Assembly (NCBI RefSeq): GCF_004769635.1
Contig: NZ_RQGH01000011.1
Span: forward strand, 209,501-273,500
Source of the DNA: Leptospira jelokensis
Lineage (GTDB): Bacteria > Spirochaetota > Leptospiria > Leptospirales > Leptospiraceae
Direction of reading: 5' to 3'
Length of the DNA: 64,000 nucleotides
The notes under the pieces were generated by a model. It had not been told where the DNA came from and ran no database searches. It saw only the letters and a list, made by a program, of their open reading frames with translations. Made by a program: the position numbers and the translations under genes. Shown here piece after piece: positions 8,778-19,233 of the stretch; the stretch's first letter is position 1, and the number at the start of each line of letters is the position of its first letter.

Positions 8778-11501
8778 ATGGCAGAAACCCTCATTTGGTT
8801 AGAGTTCATCATTTCCAAAATTCCACTGCCAATCTTAGAAGTATGGGGACGATTTGCTTTTTTACTTGGATCCCTTTTAACTCTATTTGCCTACTCTGGA
8901 TTTACCTTTCGGAACGGAAAACATTTCCGTATCTCTCGCGAAGTTTGGACTTGGAACCTCAAAAGTTTTTATTTTTTTCTCATTACCTTTGTTTCCATTT
9001 TTGCAACAGGTTACATCGGTAGTTCCGTTGTCCTCATCCCTGGTGCGCAAACCTTAGAAAGTCTGAAAGACTTATCGGTTTTCCTTTGTTTGAATTTTTT
9101 TGGATACCCAGCGTTGATCGCCGTACCCTTTGCCTATGGCCTTTCTGATTTGATTGAAGGTGTTCCTCCAGATTTTTTATGGGACTGGTTACCGGGTTAT
9201 TTTATCAACCCAACACTTTTTTGGATCTCATACCAGATGATTGGGAAATCACCAAACTTTCGTAATGTGCGTGTTTGGGCTTATTATCTTATTTTTGTGG
9301 TATTGTTTTTGGTATTGGAACCCTTTTTATGGGGTTATCTCTGTTCCAAACAATTTGGCTCCGAGATTTCGTATCATACCATCAGTTCTGCTTTGGTATT
9401 CACCACTAGTCTCACTTGGATCTTTGCACCTTTCGTGACAGCATTCCTTTTTCCCATTGTGAGAAAAATAGGATATTTTTGGGCAGAAATTCCTTCTCAG
9501 GTGAAAGAAGTAAGCATCACGGAACCAAGATTGGTATGGAATTCGGCATCAGCAAATTTGGATCCATCTGACCAAATTAACGAAGACCGAACAGGAATCT
9601 CTTTGCAACTTTTTATCGTGGCACCTTTTGTCTGTTTGGTGTTGCTACTCGTTGGTATCACGTCTTACGTAACTCTCAAAAATGCAGAAAACTCGGCATA
9701 CCAAATGGTTGAAATCTTACATAAACAATGGTCAAAAAACATTCGTTTGCAATTGTCCGAATTGGAAATCCGAGAAGGATCCATTTTCTTTGACAAAGTT
9801 ATGGTCCAAGAATTATTGGATGCCTCCGTTGTCAATGCGCAAGGCCGTGTGTTTTTGTTAGACTCACAATTGGGATTCCTTGCAAGTGTTTCCAAAGAGC
9901 CCCAATCCTCACTCCTATTGGAAACATTACGTGTGGAAATGAAAAAACAATCCACAGACATTCGGTATACAGAATCTAAGTTGAGTTTTTCTGTTGTGAC
10001 GAAAAAACCCCTTTCTCGTGAAACTTGGAATGCAAATATTTCCTGGGTGGAAGATTCAAAGCACCGTAGTGGATTTTATCTTGTGACCCTTTTCCCAAAC
10101 TCATTTTATTTGAGTGGGGTGTATACGGGGAACAGTGAATCAGCCATGGTCTTTGCATGGGCAATCCTTCTTAGTTTGATACTTGCCGTACTCTTGGCAG
10201 AACTTGTGACTAGGCCAATTTTGCGTTTTTCCAGTGCTTCCAAGTCACTTGCCAAAGGAGACTGGGACATCCCTGTGGGTGAAAGTATGATTGCCGAACT
10301 CCGTGGGCTTTCGGATGCCTTTCGTTTTATGTCAAGGGAGCTTAAGTCCAGTTTTGAACGGGTGAGTGCAAGCCAACGTATGGTGATGGAAACCAATGCC
10401 AATTTGGAAAAAATTGTGAATGAGAGGACGAATGCCCTTGTGGAAAGCAATCGGAATCTTCGTGATACCATCGAAACCAAGGAACGGATCTTACTCGACC
10501 TCCACAACACACAAAACCAATTATTACTCAGTGAAAAATTAGCAGCCCTTGGGCAATTTGCTGCTGGGATCACACACGAATTGAACACTCCCCTCGGAGC
10601 GATTTCTTCTAGTGTTCGTGCCATGTCGGAAATCTTAAAAAAAGATGTGATCAAATTACCTGAATTTTTAGAAAGCCTAAATCATGAATCCTTAGAAGAT
10701 TTTAAAACATTACTTTTGTTAAGTGTCAATTTTGGAGACCGAAGTTCGGGGCTTATGAGCCGGGCCGAAAAAAAGGAAAGATTGGCCCTCTTACGAGAAA
10801 AAAATATAGAATTCCCAGACGAAATACTCGACCATCTAACATCGATTGGAGTCACCAATTGGGATTCACAAATTTATACCATCATTGAAAAACCTGGGGC
10901 AAATGTCTTATTACAAAATGTAGTCACCTTGGGAAGCCTCTACCGTCTGGTATATGTGGTTCAATCTGCTACGGAAAAAGCCTCACATGTAGTGAACGCT
11001 CTCAAACACTATTTGTATACGGACCAATCTGTCGGAGATTCTAACGCACAAAAGGTGAACATTCCAACCGAACTTGATTCCATATTGACACTTTACCAGG
11101 CAAAAATCAAAAAAGATGTCGAAATCATTAAGAATTATTTCACATCTGATTCCTGTTTGGCGGATCGAGACAAACTCAATCAAGTTTGGATCAATTTGAT
11201 CAATAATGCTTTACAAGCAATGGACTTTAAAGGTAAAATCAAAATCTCTGTTACCACTGAAGAAGAATTCATCCTAACATCGATTAAGGATAGCGGAAAA
11301 GGAATTTTACCTGAAATCCAAGATAAGGTCTTTTTACCTTTTTTTACGACAAAAAAACATGGAGAGGGGATTGGGCTTGGGCTTGACATTTGCAAACAAA
11401 TCGTGGAAAAAATGAATGGAAAAATTGATTTTATATCCGATCCTACTGGAACGGAATTCAGGGTATACATACCAAAAGTTTTGGAAGGGGAAACAGTTTG
11501 A
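8778..11501 (+). CDS. Membrane sensor histidine kinase with HAMP domain
   Basis: This protein of about 907 residues begins with a block of six to seven hydrophobic helices (to about residue 300). A putative periplasmic sensor region (about 300-455), a transmembrane helix ([20 protein letters not shown]), a HAMP region and a coiled coil follow. The kinase core has the H-box [19 protein letters not shown] with the phospho-accepting His near residue 600, the N-box ([12 protein letters not shown]), G1 (DSGKGILPE) and G2 ([14 protein letters not shown]). The distance from H-box to N-box is about 200 residues, roughly 90 more than usual, so there is an insertion in the dimerisation hairpin. A TTG at 8772 is an alternative start. 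It overlaps the next gene, a response regulator (TTGA), its probable partner. Confidence 0.92.
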   Translation: MAETLIWLEFIISKIPLPILEVWGRFAFLLGSLLTLFAYSGFTFRNGKHFRISREVWTWNLKSFYFFLITFVSIFATGYIGSSVVLIPGAQTLESLKDLSVFLCLNFFGYPALIAVPFAYGLSDLIEGVPPDFLWDWLPGYFINPTLFWISYQMIGKSPNFRNVRVWAYYLIFVVLFLVLEPFLWGYLCSKQFGSEISYHTISSALVFTTSLTWIFAPFVTAFLFPIVRKIGYFWAEIPSQVKEVSITEPRLVWNSASANLDPSDQINEDRTGISLQLFIVAPFVCLVLLLVGITSYVTLKNAENSAYQMVEILHKQWSKNIRLQLSELEIREGSIFFDKVMVQELLDASVVNAQGRVFLLDSQLGFLASVSKEPQSSLLLETLRVEMKKQSTDIRYTESKLSFSVVTKKPLSRETWNANISWVEDSKHRSGFYLVTLFPNSFYLSGVYTGNSESAMVFAWAILLSLILAVLLAELVTRPILRFSSASKSLAKGDWDIPVGESMIAELRGLSDAFRFMSRELKSSFERVSASQRMVMETNANLEKIVNERTNALVESNRNLRDTIETKERILLDLHNTQNQLLLSEKLAALGQFAAGITHELNTPLGAISSSVRAMSEILKKDVIKLPEFLESLNHESLEDFKTLLLLSVNFGDRSSGLMSRAEKKERLALLREKNIEFPDEILDHLTSIGVTNWDSQIYTIIEKPGANVLLQNVVTLGSLYRLVYVVQSATEKASHVVNALKHYLYTDQSVGDSNAQKVNIPTELDSILTLYQAKIKKDVEIIKNYFTSDSCLADRDKLNQVWINLINNALQAMDFKGKIKISVTTEEEFILTSIKDSGKGILPEIQDKVFLPFFTTKKHGEGIGLGLDICKQIVEKMNGKIDFISDPTGTEFRVYIPKVLEGETV

Positions 11502-11914
11502 ATTTATCACAAATCAAAAATGAGAAAAATGCCATACTCTGTGTAGATGACGAACCCATCCTCCTTCTTTCCCTCGTACAAGAACTAAAACGAGAAATTG
11601 GAGGCAGTTACACATATGAAACGGCCCAGAATCCAGAAGAAGCGATGGAAGTGATCGACGACCTCTGCCAATCAGGAGTGGAAGTCATCCTCATTTTGTC
11701 AGATTGGCTGATGCCAGGCATGCGTGGGGACGAATTTCTCATCAAAGTCCACCAAAAGTACCCACATATCAAGTCGATTCTCATTTCTGGGCACGCAGAC
11801 CGGGATGCCATCAACCGCGTCAAAGAAGAAGCCAAAACCTATGCCATTTTTTCCAAACCTTGGAACACCAAGGAACTTTTGGATGCAGTTCGTTTCTGTT
11901 GCAATTTGACCTAA
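11498..11914 (+). CDS. Single-domain response regulator
   Basis: This 138-residue protein consists of a receiver domain only. The acidic pair is in [12 protein letters not shown], the phospho-accepting Asp is in [16 protein letters not shown], the conserved Ser is in SILISGHAD, and the conserved Lys is in [13 protein letters not shown]. There is no DNA-binding or enzymatic output domain. The start is TTG at 11498, overlapping the kinase stop, so the two are translationally coupled and almost certainly form a two-component pair. The KPWNTKELL ending resembles stand-alone regulators in phosphorelays. The output is unknown. Confidence 0.92.
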   Translation: MNLSQIKNEKNAILCVDDEPILLLSLVQELKREIGGSYTYETAQNPEEAMEVIDDLCQSGVEVILILSDWLMPGMRGDEFLIKVHQKYPHIKSILISGHADRDAINRVKEEAKTYAIFSKPWNTKELLDAVRFCCNLT

Positions 11915-11935
11915 GTCCATTTTTTTGGACTTAAG

Positions 11936-12211
11936 GTGCGTACCATCTACATCCGCAAGCTCAGGTTCGAGGAGGCTCGGACCAAACTCGAAAGGGAAAT
12001 CCATGATGCCTTTATGGATGGGGAAACCTATGTGGAGATCCTTCACGGGATCGGGGAAGGCATCCTCCGTCAGATGGCCATTGACTATGTGACCACTTGC
12101 GGATTTTTGAAATTAGTGGAATCCGATCCTATGTTTCGTAGGAATCCAGGTGCTACCCTTGTGGAAATCCTTGCCCCCTCCAAAGAATACATCAACCGAT
12201 TGAAAGCATGA
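11936..12211 (+). CDS. Small Smr-domain protein
   Basis: This 91-residue protein is essentially one Smr domain, the small MutS-related nuclease-type fold found at the C-terminus of MutS2. The key segment is EILHGIGEGILRQM, matching the family's LHG-x-G-x-G-x-LR pattern. It is preceded by a helix of the type that aligns DL-x-G-x2-V-x-EA-x3 (KLRFEEARTKLEREIHDAF). The start is GTG at 11936 and the stop overlaps the cimA start (ATGA). Stand-alone Smr proteins have been linked to nucleic-acid cleavage, but the substrate here is unknown. Confidence 0.82.
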   Translation: MRTIYIRKLRFEEARTKLEREIHDAFMDGETYVEILHGIGEGILRQMAIDYVTTCGFLKLVESDPMFRRNPGATLVEILAPSKEYINRLKA

Positions 12212-13743
12212 CAGAACCAAATTCCAAAATAGAAATTTTAGACGTAACCTTACGTGACGGCGAACAAACAAATGGTGTGTCCTTTTCTTGGCAGCAAAAA
12301 TTAAATATCACCAAACATCTATTAAAAGACTTAAAGACAGACCGAGTCGAAATCGCAAGTGCTCGGGTTTCCCCCGGTGAATTTGAAGCGGTTCAAAAAA
12401 TCATCGAATGGGCAAAAGGGGAAGGCCTACAAAACCGAATTGAAATTTTAGGATTTGTGGATTTTGACAAAACGGTTGAATGGATGAAAGGGACAGGAGT
12501 GAAGGTGTTAAACCTTTTGACAAAAGGATCTTTGAACCACCTAACAAACCAACTTCGAAAATCTCCCGAGGAACATTTTTCAGATATCAAACAAACTGTG
12601 GATTTTGCAACTGCCGCTGGGATCACAGTGAATGTTTATTTGGAAGACTGGTCCAACGGATACTTACATTCCAGAGATTATGTGATCCAATATTTACAAA
12701 CAGTTTCCAAACTTCCGATCAAACGTTTTTATTTAGCTGACACACTTGGTGTCATGTCTCCCGAAGAAGTAAAAATTGCTGTCACTGATTTGGTGAGTGT
12801 GTTTCCAAACTTGTGGTTTGAATTTCATGGGCATAATGATTATGACTTAGCCGTTGCCAATTGTTTGGAAGCAGTGAAGGCAGGGGTTCGAGGGTTACAT
12901 GTTGCGGTGAATGGACTTGGGGAACGAGCGGGGAATTCTCCATTGGAAGCTGTCGTCACTTCCCTCCATGACAAAACCAAATTTAGAACTTCCATTGTAG
13001 AAAAAGAAATCACCAATGCTTCAAGGCTTGTAGAAGTGTTTTCTGGCAAACGCATTTCGGATAACAGACCAATCGTGGGAGAAGATGTGTTTACCCAAAC
13101 GGCAGGGGTTCATGCTGACGGAGACAAAAAAGGAAATTTATATGCCAATCCCATCCTTCCCGAACGATTCGGAAGGAGTCGAGTCTACGCATTAGGGAAG
13201 TTAGCTGGAAAGGCAAGCATCACAGAAAATTTAAAGCAACTTGGAATGGTTTTGTCACCAGAAATTGAAAAAAAAGTGCTCGCAAGAGTGATTGAACTTG
13301 GGGACCAAAACAAAACAGTCACCAAAGAAGATTTACCTTACATCATCTCGGATATCTCAGGTGAAAATTTAGAATCTAGTTTTCGCATTGAATTTTGTAC
13401 GGTGACAAGTGGGATCGGTGTGAAACCAAAAGCTGATGTAAAGGTCCAATTCCAAGGGAATCTGTATGAAGCAACAGGAGAGGGGGATGGCGGTTACGAT
13501 GCCTTTATGAATGCCCTTGGCAAAATCTTAACAACCCTCAAAATCCAAATTCCCAAACTTTATGATTATGAAGTAAGGATTCCGCCAGGTGGGAATACCA
13601 ATGCCCTTGTGGAAACGGTCATCACTTGGAAAAAAGAAGGAGACGTCCATCCCATTCGTACCATTGGGATTGACTCAGACCAACAAGTTGCTGCGGTAAA
13701 AGCAACCGAACGTATGTTACATATTGTACTTGGGAAATTATGA
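12208..13743 (+). CDS. cimA: (R)-citramalate synthase
   Basis: This 511-residue enzyme condenses pyruvate and acetyl-CoA to (R)-citramalate, the first step of the threonine-independent isoleucine pathway that Leptospira uses. The N-terminal DRE-TIM barrel shows LDVTLRDGEQT, VEIASARVS, YLEDWSNG and the metal-binding FEFHGHNDYDLAVAN, with NGLGERAGNSPLEA. The C-terminal allosteric LeuA-dimer domain follows, with EGDGGYDAFMNAL and YEVRIPPGG. I prefer citramalate to isopropylmalate synthase because the sequence closely resembles the characterised L. interrogans CimA from memory (VEIASARVS, LEDWSNG, HADGDKKGNLYANPI). It overlaps both neighbours by ATGA. Confidence 0.88.
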   Translation: MTEPNSKIEILDVTLRDGEQTNGVSFSWQQKLNITKHLLKDLKTDRVEIASARVSPGEFEAVQKIIEWAKGEGLQNRIEILGFVDFDKTVEWMKGTGVKVLNLLTKGSLNHLTNQLRKSPEEHFSDIKQTVDFATAAGITVNVYLEDWSNGYLHSRDYVIQYLQTVSKLPIKRFYLADTLGVMSPEEVKIAVTDLVSVFPNLWFEFHGHNDYDLAVANCLEAVKAGVRGLHVAVNGLGERAGNSPLEAVVTSLHDKTKFRTSIVEKEITNASRLVEVFSGKRISDNRPIVGEDVFTQTAGVHADGDKKGNLYANPILPERFGRSRVYALGKLAGKASITENLKQLGMVLSPEIEKKVLARVIELGDQNKTVTKEDLPYIISDISGENLESSFRIEFCTVTSGIGVKPKADVKVQFQGNLYEATGEGDGGYDAFMNALGKILTTLKIQIPKLYDYEVRIPPGGNTNALVETVITWKKEGDVHPIRTIGIDSDQQVAAVKATERMLHIVLGKL

Positions 13744-14306
13744 TCCACTTTTTGATTGTGGGGCTTGGAAACCCTGGAGATAAATACAAAAATACCCGTC
13801 ATAACATTGGTTTTATGGTCTTGGATGTACTGGCAAATCAGTTTGGTGTATCCTTCAAAGATGTAAAAAAATATGCAGAGGCCACTCACACTTGGGATGG
13901 GGACAAAATCCATTTAGTGAAACCTTTGGAATTTATGAACCTTTCTGGGAAAGCCACACAAACCCTCTCGAATTTGTATAAAATCCCACCTTCACAAATC
14001 CTTGTGGTGCAAGACGAAGTGGACTTACCCTTTGGCAAAATCAAAAACAAAATTGGTGGGGGAACGGCAGGCCACAATGGTCTAAAAGACATCGTGGCAA
14101 AACTTGGATCACAAGATTTCCATCGTTTGCGGTTTGGTGTAGGTAAACCTGAGAAGGGGGGAATGGAAGTGGCTGATTTTGTTTTGCAAAATTTTAATTC
14201 AGAAGAACGAACTCTCCTTCCAACTCTTATCGGAGAATCTGTTTCAAAAATCGAAGATTGGGTGAATACCAATCGTATCCTCATCCAAAAGGAATCCAAA
14301 ACTTAA
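13740..14306 (+). CDS. pth: Peptidyl-tRNA hydrolase
   Basis: Pth recycles tRNA by cleaving peptidyl-tRNA released prematurely from ribosomes. The 188-residue protein has the family's usual length and motifs: GLGNPGDKYKNTRHNIGFMV with the catalytic His, PLEFMNLSGKA, VQDEVDLPFGKIK, and GGTAGHNGLKDI followed by FHRLRFGVGKP. The ATG overlaps the cimA stop (ATGA), so it is in the same transcript. Confidence 0.97.
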   Translation: MIHFLIVGLGNPGDKYKNTRHNIGFMVLDVLANQFGVSFKDVKKYAEATHTWDGDKIHLVKPLEFMNLSGKATQTLSNLYKIPPSQILVVQDEVDLPFGKIKNKIGGGTAGHNGLKDIVAKLGSQDFHRLRFGVGKPEKGGMEVADFVLQNFNSEERTLLPTLIGESVSKIEDWVNTNRILIQKESKT

Positions 14307-14371
14307 ATGGAATTTACCATGGTTGTGCGAATCATTGAAAAAAAACGAATCTTATCTTTGAGACCAAATGT

Positions 14372-14956
14372 ATGACAAAAGAAAATGATCCTTCGATCAA
14401 TTTGAAACGTCTCATCATCCAAACGGTTGGATCCATAATCCTTGTACTTGTGATTGTGTTTGGTCTCGCCTATTTTTTCCGAACTGAGTTACTAGGATTT
14501 AGCGAACACTTTGTACGGATATTTGGTTATTTTGGGCTTTTTTTTGGCATGATCCTTTCGGATAGCCTTCCTGCCTTTGTCCCACCTGATGCCTTTCTTG
14601 TTCTTGCGATCTCTGGGGAAATGGATCCGGTTTCCACCATCCTTTCGATGTCAGTTGGGAGTATCATTGGTGGGAGCCTTGCCTATTACATAGGCCTCTA
14701 TCTCATCCCACGTTTCCATTTGGGACGACAAATGGTGCTGCATTACGAAGACAAATTGCTTCCCTACATTCGGAAATATGGATTTGGAGCTGTGGTTTTA
14801 AGTGCCCTCACACCCATTCCTTATTCTTGGATGGCCTATACGGTGGGAACGTTTAAGATGCCGTATCGATTGTTTTTACTAGGATCGCTTTTTCGTTTTG
14901 TAAGGGTTTCTGTTTATTTTTATGCGATGTACATTGGTTGGATCACAGGAGGGTAA
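14372..14956 (+). CDS. DedA/VTT-domain membrane protein
   Basis: This 194-residue integral membrane protein has about five hydrophobic segments. It carries the VTT (SNARE-associated, DedA-type) signature region: DSLPAFVPPDAFLVLAIS early, then SVGSIIGGSLAYYIGLYL, and FGAVVLSALTPIPYSWMAYTVG, where the Pro-rich turn is typical. DedA-family proteins include undecaprenyl-phosphate and phospholipid transporters; which lipid this one moves cannot be told. Sixty-five bases separate it from pth. It is followed one base later by a small Cys-rich gene. Confidence 0.82.
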   Translation: MTKENDPSINLKRLIIQTVGSIILVLVIVFGLAYFFRTELLGFSEHFVRIFGYFGLFFGMILSDSLPAFVPPDAFLVLAISGEMDPVSTILSMSVGSIIGGSLAYYIGLYLIPRFHLGRQMVLHYEDKLLPYIRKYGFGAVVLSALTPIPYSWMAYTVGTFKMPYRLFLLGSLFRFVRVSVYFYAMYIGWITGG

Positions 14957-14957
14957 A

Positions 14958-15179
14958 ATGTCCGAAAATCGATTGTTTCCTAAGTCAGTGGATGAAGTGA
15001 TTTTGGAAAAGGTTAGGTTTTTCTTTTTGCCAGACAGGACAGCTGCTTTTGTGAAAAATCTAGTGGAGGGAAAGGTTTCCGAACGTTCTCTCATCTGCTG
15101 TAATTCCGGTTGTGATGTTTGTAACGAAACAATTTACAACTGTTATGTGGCTGTAAAAAAAGAATTGGATTTACAATAG
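14958..15179 (+). CDS. Small cysteine-rich protein of unknown function
   Basis: I do not recognise this 73-residue protein. It begins MSENRLFPKSVDEVI at the ATG at 14958, which has an excellent ribosome site (AGGAGG) overlapping the stop of the DedA-like gene. The C-terminal half contains CCNSGCDVCNETIYNC, five cysteines in 16 residues, suggesting bound zinc or an iron-sulfur cluster, or disulfides; there is no signal peptide. It is one base upstream of the TTG start of rarA. Real on the basis of its ribosome site and tight packing; function unknown. Confidence 0.72.
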   Translation: MSENRLFPKSVDEVILEKVRFFFLPDRTAAFVKNLVEGKVSERSLICCNSGCDVCNETIYNCYVAVKKELDLQ

Positions 15180-15180
15180 T

Positions 15181-16440
15181 TTGGATTCTCTTTTCGCAAA
15201 TAACAAACAAGTTCCCCTGGCCCACCAAGTAAGGCCCAAAACTTGGTCCGAATTTGTAGGGCAAACCAAGGTGGTCTCTGCCCTTCGTTCCATCCAAAAA
15301 CCCACCTCCATTTTGTTTTATGGTCCACCAGGCACAGGGAAAACAACACTTGCCCATTTACTTGCGGAATCTTGGAAATTAGAAAAACGGTATTTGAGTT
15401 GTGTGACGAGTGGTGTCAAAGAAGTGCGAGAGGTGTTGGAAGAAGGGAAACGCCTTGGTACCATAGTCCTTTTTTTGGATGAAATCCATCGTTTCTCCTC
15501 ATCCCAACAAGATGCCTTGCTTGCTTCTGTGGAAGAGGGCGAAATCATCCTCATTGCCGCCACTACGGAAAACCCAAGTTTTCGAGTGAACAAAGCACTC
15601 CTCTCCCGAATGCTTGTGTACCGGCTCACAACACTGACAGAAGAAGAAGAGGAAACAATCTTCACTTCTTGCCTGACAAAACAAAACACAAAACGAACCA
15701 TCCCCGAACCAGTGAAACAGGAACTCTTCCGTCGTAGCGCAGGAGATGCAAGGAAACTCCTTGGGTATTTGGAACGGATCTTAAGTGCTACGGAGGAAGG
15801 AGAGGAAGTCACAGAAGAAAGGTTATCTCTCATCCTCGGGGACACACTTGTTACGTATGATAAAAATAGTGAAAGCCATTACGATATTATCTCCGCGTTT
15901 ATTAAGTCTCTGCGAGGAAGTGACCCAGATGCAGCTCTCTTTTATTTGGCGCTCATGCTCGAAGGGGGAGAAGACCCACTGTTTATCGCAAGAAGGCTTG
16001 TGATTTTTGCCAGTGAAGATGTAGGCAATGCCAGCGTCCATGCTCTCCCCCTAGCCATTGCCACTTGGCAAGCCGTGGAACGGGTAGGAATGCCTGAGGG
16101 TCGGATCCCACTTGGACAATGTACCACGTTTTTAGCATCCGCACCAAAATCAAACGCAAGTTATGTGGCAATCAATGAAGCATTGGCCTTTGTAAAGGCA
16201 AGGAATCAGTCATTTCAAATCCCAAACCACCTCAGGAATGCACCGACTGCCACACATAAAAACGAAGGTGCTGGCATTGGTTACAAATACCCTCATGATT
16301 TCCCAGGACATTTCCTGAAAGAACGATACTTCCCGGAGTCCTTTTATCCAAAACCTCCTAACTTTTACGAACCCACAAACCAGGGCATGGAAAAAATCTT
16401 AAAAGAACAATTGGAAAGGTTGTGGGGGGACCGGTATTGA
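15181..16440 (+). CDS. rarA: Replication-associated recombination protein A (MgsA/RarA AAA ATPase)
   Basis: RarA is a AAA+ ATPase related to clamp loaders that acts at stalled replication forks. The 419-residue protein shows PLAHQVRPKTWSEFVGQ, Walker A GPPGTGKTTLAHLLA, Walker B LFLDEIHRFSSSQQDALL, and sensor 1 LIAATTENPSFRVNKALLSR. The C-terminal tetramerisation region includes HYDIISAFIKSLRGSDPDAALFYL-type sequence and GIGYKYPHDFPGHF. The start is TTG at 15181. Length and motif order are standard. Confidence 0.96.
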   Translation: MDSLFANNKQVPLAHQVRPKTWSEFVGQTKVVSALRSIQKPTSILFYGPPGTGKTTLAHLLAESWKLEKRYLSCVTSGVKEVREVLEEGKRLGTIVLFLDEIHRFSSSQQDALLASVEEGEIILIAATTENPSFRVNKALLSRMLVYRLTTLTEEEEETIFTSCLTKQNTKRTIPEPVKQELFRRSAGDARKLLGYLERILSATEEGEEVTEERLSLILGDTLVTYDKNSESHYDIISAFIKSLRGSDPDAALFYLALMLEGGEDPLFIARRLVIFASEDVGNASVHALPLAIATWQAVERVGMPEGRIPLGQCTTFLASAPKSNASYVAINEALAFVKARNQSFQIPNHLRNAPTATHKNEGAGIGYKYPHDFPGHFLKERYFPESFYPKPPNFYEPTNQGMEKILKEQLERLWGDRY

Positions 16441-16518
16441 GAGTTTATCTCAAAAATTGGACATCCCTCTCCAAATTTCGAAAAATATGCGAAAACAAAG
16501 GGGAAATTCTTTCTCATC

Positions 16519-16547
16519 TTGACAACTAACCCTTTTCGTGAGAGCAT
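16519..16547 (+). promoter_or_regulatory. Possible promoter of the nuo operon
   Basis: A perfect -35 hexamer TTGACA lies at 16519-16524, with a poor -10 match (GAGCAT/GCATTT) 17-19 bases later. If transcription starts near 16553, the GTG at 16538 could not be the nuoA start. The preceding 100 bases after rarA hold only small weak inverted repeats (TTGAGA/TCTCAA around 16437-16453). Confidence 0.3.
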
Positions 16548-16555
16548 TTTCATAC

Positions 16556-16933
16556 ATGGGATCCGCACCGGATAGTTTTGCACCAATCCTCTTACAACTT
16601 TTGCTCGGAGTCGGTTTCTCCGCTCTGATCTTATCGCTCGCCTTTCTTTTGAATCCAAAGAAAAAATCAAAACCACAAGATACCTTTGAATGTGGTGTGA
16701 CGTATTATGGAGATGCGAGAGGTTTATTTAACATCAAGTTTTACCTTGTGGCAGTTCTCTTTATCTTATTCGATATCGAAGCTGTTTTTTTATACCCTTG
16801 GGCTGTGAATTTAATTGGGTTTAAGGAAGCAGGGCTCGGTGGGTTTTTTCTTTTTGAAATGTTTTTCTTTTTACTCATCCTAGTTGTGGGTCTATACTAT
16901 ATCTGGAAAAAAGGAGCACTGGAATGGGATTAA
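16556..16933 (+). CDS. nuoA: NADH-quinone oxidoreductase subunit A
   Basis: Small membrane subunit of respiratory Complex I, about 125 residues with three transmembrane helices. Family motifs are [13 protein letters not shown], where the Cys-containing loop faces the quinone site, and [26 protein letters not shown] chose the ATG at 16556, giving MGSAPDSF, over an in-frame GTG at 16538 because it starts directly at the expected N-terminus. It is the first gene of the nuo operon and overlaps nuoB by 10 bases. Confidence 0.95.
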   Translation: MGSAPDSFAPILLQLLLGVGFSALILSLAFLLNPKKKSKPQDTFECGVTYYGDARGLFNIKFYLVAVLFILFDIEAVFLYPWAVNLIGFKEAGLGGFFLFEMFFFLLILVVGLYYIWKKGALEWD

Positions 16934-17484
16934 CAGAAACACTTTCCAAACCCGGTGAAATGTTTGGTGACATGTTCCAAGTCGCCACACTCGACAATGT
17001 GGTGCAGTGGGGGCAAAGTTTTTCTTTGTGGCCTTATCCTTTTGCCACAGCTTGTTGTGGGATCGAATACATGAGTACCGCTTGTGCTGATTATGACATT
17101 GCACGTTTTGGTGCGGAACGTCCTTCCTTTTCTCCACGCCAAGCCGATATGATTTTGGTACTTGGAACCATCACATATAAAATGGCTCCCGTATTACGCC
17201 AGATATACGACCAATTGGCGGAACCAAAATTTGTAATCTCTGTGGGAGCTTGTGCCTCTTCCGGTGGAATGTTCCACACGTATGGTGTGTTACAAGGTGT
17301 TGATCGGATTTTACCTGTAGACGTGTATGTTCCCGGTTGCCCACCAAGACCAGAGGCAATCCTTGATGCCCTTGTGAAGTTACAAAAAAAAGTCCAAAGC
17401 CAAGGGTTGGAAGCACGCCGCCAAGAAGTCATGAAGAAGATCCAAGAGATCAATGAACGTAACAAACCCCTCGTAGTGGCATGA
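16924..17484 (+). CDS. nuoB: NADH-quinone oxidoreductase subunit B
   Basis: NuoB carries iron-sulfur cluster N2, the last electron donor to quinone. The 186-residue protein shows [15 protein letters not shown] sequence ([14 protein letters not shown]) with the adjacent Cys pair, the third ligand in [13 protein letters not shown], and the fourth in [31 protein letters not shown] is also typical. All four ligands are intact. It overlaps nuoA at its start and nuoC by ATGA. Confidence 0.97.
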   Translation: MGLTETLSKPGEMFGDMFQVATLDNVVQWGQSFSLWPYPFATACCGIEYMSTACADYDIARFGAERPSFSPRQADMILVLGTITYKMAPVLRQIYDQLAEPKFVISVGACASSGGMFHTYGVLQGVDRILPVDVYVPGCPPRPEAILDALVKLQKKVQSQGLEARRQEVMKKIQEINERNKPLVVA

Positions 17485-17996
17485 AAGAAACAATCACTGA
17501 ATTCCTTACATCTCGTTTTTCCGATTGTTTACTCCCGCAAAGGGACATAAACACAAACCTACTATTCTTTAGCATCCAAAAAGAAAAACTAACAAACGTT
17601 GTGCGAGCCTTAAAGGATGAGTTTGGGTTTAACTTTTTAAATGACCTAACTTCTGTTGATTGGCTTGGAAAACGTGAACCTAGGTTTGAAGTTTTGTACC
17701 TGCTTCGTTCCCCAAAACATGGGCATTTCCGTGTGCAACTGCGGGTCCCTGTGGGAGAAGGGGAATCGGTTCCTAGTCTCTCCGAGATTTTCCCTGCGGC
17801 CAACTGGCCAGAAAGAGAAGTCTTTGACCTAATGGGAATTCCCTTTTCCAACCACCCGAGGATGGAACGACTCATCATGCCTGATAACTTTGTGGGACAC
17901 CCTCTCCGAAAAGACTATCCACTCGAAGGCCCAGGCCAAGATTACCTCATCGAAGACCTACTGACCATTCATGTGAAAGAGGATATAACCGAGTAA
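17481..17996 (+). CDS. nuoC: NADH-quinone oxidoreductase subunit C
   Basis: Peripheral-arm 30-kDa subunit of Complex I, 171 residues, a stand-alone NuoC rather than a NuoCD fusion. Family signatures are [11 protein letters not shown] and the C-terminal [18 protein letters not shown] followed by GHPLRKDYP. The ATG overlaps the nuoB stop. It sits between nuoB and nuoD as usual. Confidence 0.96.
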   Translation: MKETITEFLTSRFSDCLLPQRDINTNLLFFSIQKEKLTNVVRALKDEFGFNFLNDLTSVDWLGKREPRFEVLYLLRSPKHGHFRVQLRVPVGEGESVPSLSEIFPAANWPEREVFDLMGIPFSNHPRMERLIMPDNFVGHPLRKDYPLEGPGQDYLIEDLLTIHVKEDITE

Positions 17997-18012
17997 CCGG
18001 TTAACAATCATT

Positions 18013-19233
18013 ATGGTAATGTACGAAAAAACAGCCGAACACTTCGGCCAAAAATTCAAAGACCTTCCGGAAGGCCATTTACTTGTCAACTTAGGGCCAA
18101 GCCATCCCGCGACTCATGGGATTTTACAAAACGTGATCCAAATTGATGGGGAACGAGTGGTGGATACGGAATCAGTGATTGGGTATGTGCACCGTTGTTT
18201 TGAAAAGTTAGGCGAGAGATACGACTACAACCAGTTTTTGGTTTGTACGGATCGTATGAACTATGTATCCACTCCTCTGAATAACATTGGGTGGATCCTC
18301 ACTGTAGAAAAAATGATGCAAATCCAAGTTCCGGATCGTGTGACCTATGTGCGGATGATCATCTCTGAACTGTCTCGGATCATGGACCATATCATTTGTA
18401 ACGGGATTATGGGAGTGGACCTTGGGGCTTTTTCTGGCCTCTTACATTTATTCCACCACCGTGAGAACATTTACCAGATTTTAGAAAAACTCACAGGGGC
18501 ACGCCTTACCACTACGTTTTGCCGTGTGGGTGGGATGGAACGTGATATTTACCCTGAGTTCCAATCTGAAATCAAACTCATTCTAAAGGGACTAAAACCA
18601 GCGTTAGATGAATTTGAAGAACTCCTCATCCGTAACAAAATTTTTAATGAAAGGACAAAAGGCATCGGTGGGATTTCCGCAGACCGTGCCATTGCCTATG
18701 GATTTTCGGGTCCCAACTTACGGGCAGCAGGTGTCCCATGGGACGTGCGAAAAGATGACCCATATATGTTCTATGATAAGGTAAACTTTGACATCCCTGT
18801 GGGAGAAGACGGTTCCGCTCTTGATAGAACACTTGTCCGAATGGAAGAGATGCGCCAGTCCATGAGGATCATCGAACAGCTGATCGATGGGATCCCAGAA
18901 GGGCCATACCATGCAGATGTTCCCCATGCCTTCCTTCCTCCCAAAGACCGTGTCTACCACAATATGGAAGAACTGATTTACCATTTTAAAATCATCATGC
19001 ATGGGGTGAAAGTCCCTCCAGGGGAATACTACCACGCTACGGAAGCCGCAAACGGGGAACTTGGATTTTATGTGGTTTCGGAAGGGGATAAATCACCTTG
19101 GAGGGTACATGTGAGACGGCCTTGTTTTTGGTACTACCAAGCCTTCCCAGAAATGGTGAAAGGTGGATTACTTGCGGATACAATTGCAACAATGTCATCA
19201 CTCAATGTCATTGCAGGGGAGCTTGATTGTTAA
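18013..19233 (+). CDS. nuoD: NADH-quinone oxidoreductase subunit D
   Basis: The 49-kDa subunit forms much of the quinone-binding cavity. It shows [22 protein letters not shown] with the quinone-site His, [25 protein letters not shown] and [11 protein letters not shown]. The C-terminal region [19 protein letters not shown] and the final ending GELDC match the family. An ATG at 18019 is an alternative start. The stop and the nuoE ATG share a base (TAATG). Confidence 0.97.
   Translation: MVMYEKTAEHFGQKFKDLPEGHLLVNLGPSHPATHGILQNVIQIDGERVVDTESVIGYVHRCFEKLGERYDYNQFLVCTDRMNYVSTPLNNIGWILTVEKMMQIQVPDRVTYVRMIISELSRIMDHIICNGIMGVDLGAFSGLLHLFHHRENIYQILEKLTGARLTTTFCRVGGMERDIYPEFQSEIKLILKGLKPALDEFEELLIRNKIFNERTKGIGGISADRAIAYGFSGPNLRAAGVPWDVRKDDPYMFYDKVNFDIPVGEDGSALDRTLVRMEEMRQSMRIIEQLIDGIPEGPYHADVPHAFLPPKDRVYHNMEELIYHFKIIMHGVKVPPGEYYHATEAANGELGFYVVSEGDKSPWRVHVRRPCFWYYQAFPEMVKGGLLADTIATMSSLNVIAGELDC

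Noticed and set aside
10106..10654. 182-codon minus-strand open frame inside the histidine kinase gene
   Set aside because: It covers the HAMP and H-box coding region of a clear kinase; composition is that of an antisense shadow.
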